A stretch of 64,000 nt of DNA. It comes from Pholiota molesta. Its lineage: Eukaryota > Basidiomycota > Agaricomycetes > Agaricales > Strophariaceae. The translations under genes were made by a program, and so were the position numbers. This document shows, one piece after another, positions 61,013 through 64,000 of the stretch. Position 1 is the stretch's first letter. Each line of letters begins with the position of its first letter. The notes under the pieces were generated by a model. It saw only the letters and a list, made by a program, of their open reading frames with translations. It ran no database searches and was not told the origin of the DNA. The stretch spans positions 930,001 through 994,000 of the forward strand of contig JACGCK010000001.1 of NCBI GenBank assembly GCA_014925825.1. The letters are read 5' to 3'.

Positions 61013-62888
61013 ATGGATTCGGATTTGAAATGCAACCGCCTGACATGTCGCCGGTCTCTATCGGATAAAGCTGTTGTAGTAAGTGACAAGAAGTCGTTCT
61101 ATTTCGCAGATTGTCAAGTCTGAATTCTCATTGAGACAACATGTGAGCGTCGAGCTCCATAATAATAGCGTAGACTGCGACTTGAATCCTGTCAATGGAA
61201 CTCAGGCTCTCATATATTTTGCAGTAAGAAGAATCCCCTGTCATTTGTCGCGTTTCTTTTGACCTATCTGGCCACCAGTCGACTGCGCGAATGAGTTGTT
61301 TAACGCAGCTCGGCTCTGCCAGGTACGTTTTAATGCCATATCTCTTTTCAATGGACCAACGCCTACCGCAGCTTGCGAAACAAACTTGACCGAGCCGTAA
61401 GGTATTCCTTGGGGATCTTAATTTTCTAATCCTGATGGCACTTGCTATTAGGGATGATGTCGTTGTGAGCTGAGGTATACCTTCAGTCTGCTTGATGTGT
61501 ATTAGAGTGATTAGGTTTGCTCGCTGCAACCGACAAATGACTATAAAACGGTCAGTAATATAGACGCATATATCCACGTTTTCCGTCTAATAACATCCTA
61601 GTCTGTTCTATCCGGCTTAGCCCCTTCAATTATTCTGGAGATATGCAGTCGGTCTGTCGCGTTTCCCACTGGCTGTTCATCTCCAATACTTATAGACCCG
61701 TTAAGTGCGATATCCTTTTGGCAATATCAAGTTCATCAAGAAAAGCAAGCACTCCATTCATTGCCACGACAGTCTATTTATTGACAAACGTTCGATTCAT
61801 TTTTTAGCACGTTTCAACAGGCAATAGTTCGCAACTTGAATGACAAAAATGCTCAACTACAAAAACAACTCGATAACGTGGTCAGAGAAGGTGTGTGTCC
61901 TTGCCAGCTAAGCACAGCATGAATGGAGAAGGATTGACGTCTTCATTCAAAACCTTTAAATAGCCAATGGAGAAATACACCTACTGAATAGCAAGAAAGA
62001 AGGTGATCATGAGTTTCCCTACTATTGCATACAGAGTTGAACCGAACCTATACTTATGTTTATAGAATTGGAACGTGATCTGGAGTTGGAGCGCAGAAAA
62101 GTCCGCGAACTCCAAGACGGATCAAGGGAAAGGGACAAGGAATATACAAAGCTCAAAGTACGCATACGGTCGTCACTGTATTTATTGGTGAAGGGAAAGT
62201 TAATCAAACGCCTTTCAGTTACACTTCGACAAGCTTAAACGAAAGGCTCTATTTGGCCCAGGCCCGGAAATAACGACAATGGTATGACTATGCCTACTGT
62301 TAACACTCCACAGAACCAGTATCTGGACGACCAACGGTTCAAGCACAGAAATCCGCCGGGGCATCAAGGTAATAACAGCGTCAACTTGAACGCAATAGTC
62401 GGAGGAATGGAAGCAAATGGAGTATGCTTCTCGATCCTTTTAGCATCGTCTATGCACATTCATCACTTATTATTTTTCATACCTAGGTTCAACGAACTCC
62501 ATTAGTCTCCCGGACCAACGGTGGTGCATTTATGTCGAATCAAGCAGGCAATGCAAGAAACGTTCTTCATCGTCTACCGTTCCCAAATTTTGGCGCTGGC
62601 TCTGATGCTGCGTTTATGTCCGCAAACGTTTCCGATCGGTCAACGAGTGCAACTAATGAGGTGGAAAACATGTTGCTCGGTCCACAATCCGCAAGGAATT
62701 CGGTTCCTACACAGGGTGGATGGCAGGTTCCCAATCGTCCTCAAAGCAACCGGCCAGTGCAGCGAGGTATTTTGAGATGACGAATGTATGAGTGTGGCTT
62801 TTTGCTCATTCAGCTTATTTTAGTATTTGCGCCCACTGGAAATAATCCAAGGCCCTCCAGAGGATTTCGACCAGCAATGGCTAGGTGA
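61013..62888 (+). CDS. HEI10: HEI10/CCNB1IP1-type RING crossover factor
   Basis: Predicted E3 ligase that marks meiotic crossover sites on chromosome axes. The start at 61013 (MDSDLKCNRLTCRRSLSDKA) begins the RING. The zinc ligands complete only if exons of 7 nt (61136-61142), 18 nt (61206-61223) and 13 nt (61452-61464) are used. The reading is then VVTTCSHIFCIDCANELFN, ARLCPACETNLTEP, DDVVVCSLQPTNDYKT, SVLSGLAPSIILEICSRAIS and FWQYQVHQENTFQQAIVRNL. A coiled coil follows (DKNAQLQKQLDNVVREANGE, ELERDLELERRKVRELQ), then KLHFDKLKRKALFGPGPE. The Ser/Asn/Arg-rich tail ends FRPAMAR. One missing base is implied near 61320 (C-P-A-C). The intron at 61745-61807 has a GC donor. About 14 exons in 1.9 kb. 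Confidence 0.85.
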
Positions 62889-63108
62889 TAAACAAGATCG
62901 TGATGTCATTATATTATTGAATCCTGCCATGTAACACTAGTGTTTGTAATCGACGTGTATATTGTGCTGATGCTGAGAATAATGAAAGTTGTGTCCAATC
63001 CTGTGCGAGTAATAAGAGTACCGAAAGCGAATGAAATATACTACAATGAGAGAACGAAAGCAATTCAGTTCAGCAGGTATAGATATAAAGAAAATTAAAC
63101 AGGCATAA

Positions 63109-64000
63109 TTAAAAACGTTGGATGGTGCCCATCCTCTCGTCCTCCAGATATTGACCAATGGCAAGCATATCTTGACCAGCTCGTTTCAGATATCCAGCAA
63201 GGACGTCGCGCTCAGCATGAGGCAACAGCGCATGAAGTTTATCGACTTGTTGCGCAAATCCGGGTCAACGTGGATATCAATAACAGTATCCAATGTAAGG
63301 TTGAATAAGGAAGGGCGGCGGGTTAACTCTTGATTACCTGCACGATCCAGCGGTGACTTTGCTATGGGGGAGGTCATGAAAGTCTGAGAACGCTGGGCGC
63401 GATTCGGCGGTGCGCGAGGACCGCCAGGCACGGACGGAAGGTTGGCGGCATTAACAGCCCGAGGGAAGTTCACACTCGCATGGCTATGTTTAGAGCCGGC
63501 TCTACCTGCGAGTCCAGTAGAAACGGGGATTGGGGCAGAGATGGTGGGGAGGTATTTGTCCTTGCGAGGGCCGGATATGCTGGCCTTTCGGCCTAAGGAC
63601 GCGAAGAAGCCTCCTTTAAGGGACAGGGAAGGGGTTGCGGCTAGAGAACGAATGGAGGACGTTGGTGTCCCACTGCCGGCGCTTGAGTTGGAGCGTGTCG
63701 GTTGCGCGTGAGGAGGGGGATTCATAGCTAACGACGGGTACGGAAGCGCAGGCACGCCTGGAGGCGTAATATCTCTGTATGCACCCTGTGAGAGGTCGGT
63801 TGCAACAGACGCGTCTGGCGTATCGGGAAAGTGGCGTCAGATATCATGGATGAACGGGAGGTCTGCCGAGGTTGTGGTGTGAAGGGTTTTGTAGATGGCC
63901 GTCGTTGGGAATGAATGTTTTGGCCTATATGAACAAAAGATAAGCAAGACCGACGCGTAGAAAATTTTGATATAAGCGCACCTCGGCTTTTCGTGTCATC
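63109..64000 (-). CDS. hypothetical protein with conserved helical C-terminus (partial, runs off the window)
   Basis: No family recognised. The stop is at 63109-63111 and the 5' end lies beyond 64000. An exon boundary near 63920-63982 links DDTKSR to QNIHSQRRPSTKPFTPQPRQ. The middle is Ser/Pro-rich with LSLKGGFFASLGRKASISGP, a pattern common in disordered fungal signalling proteins. An intron of about 103 nt joins SPIAKSPLDRA to VDKLHALLPHAERDVLAGYL, then KRAGQDMLAIGQYLEDERMG and TIQRF. That last 45-residue segment looks like a small three-helix fold of CUE/UBA size, but this is a guess. One frame break near 63825 is cured by a single base (FPDTPDASVATDLSQG). Convergent with HEI10. Confidence 0.6.

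Noticed and set aside
61128..61577. 149-codon minus-strand ORF
   Set aside because: Antisense to HEI10 exons 2-7, starts at GTG, no family resemblance.

Overview
The window is a gene-dense piece of a nuclear chromosome from a filamentous basidiomycete, most likely an Agaricomycete. The evidence is the dense set of very short GT-AG introns (about 45-65 bases), conserved eukaryotic housekeeping genes broken into many exons, a fused fungal assimilatory nitrite reductase, and a HEI10-type meiotic RING protein. No prokaryotic, organellar, tRNA, rRNA or CRISPR feature was seen. About 30 genes are present and nearly all can be assigned to a family.

Layout, left to right: a DUF336/UPF0303 protein (start uncertain); mitochondrial SSB RIM1 (-); ribosome-rescue GTPase HBS1 (+); a CBM48 (AMPK glycogen-binding) protein with a long acidic tail (-); lysine methyltransferase EFM6 (+); mitochondrial BolA-like BOL3 (-); haem A synthase COX15 (+); proteasome alpha6 PRE5 (-); nuclear 5'-3' exonuclease RAT1 (+); an unknown basic-tailed protein (-); SNARE SEC22 (-); DUF962 protein MPO1 (+); a short-chain dehydrogenase (-); an unknown protein with a PIP-box-like start (-); nitrite reductase (+, frame badly disrupted); dUTPase (+); mitochondrial GatC (-); mitoribosomal mS34 (+); a secreted M43 metalloprotease (-); an acyl-CoA-binding membrane protein of the ACBD5/Atg37 type (+); S-(hydroxymethyl)glutathione dehydrogenase SFA1 (-); VFA1 (+); a tandem dimer of a 663-bp non-autonomous DNA transposon with terminal inverted repeats and an 8-bp target duplication; a Q/P/RGG-rich unknown (+); eIF2B delta GCD2 (+); mitochondrial fission protein MTFP1 (-); FHA-forkhead factor FHL1 (+); a gene-poor 2.1 kb; inositol hexakisphosphate kinase KCS1 (+); HEI10 (+); and an unknown protein running off the right edge (-).

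The genes are mostly arranged as head-to-head pairs with 130-500 bp between start codons. Several pairs share a compartment or pathway: BOL3/COX15 and GatC/mS34 are mitochondrial, and SEC22/MPO1 are both ER proteins. There is no operon-like or secondary-metabolite cluster.

Three observations stand out. (1) Many genes need exactly one missing base restored, always in the same direction and usually beside a short homopolymer. This looks like a consensus-sequence artefact, and nitrite reductase carries about seven such breaks in under 4 kb. (2) Several genes put signature residues on microexons of 7-18 nt; in HEI10 the RING only becomes complete when 7-, 18- and 13-nt exons are used. (3) The transposon dimer is a clean, apparently recent mobile element. 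I did not find a convincing wholly new biological system.
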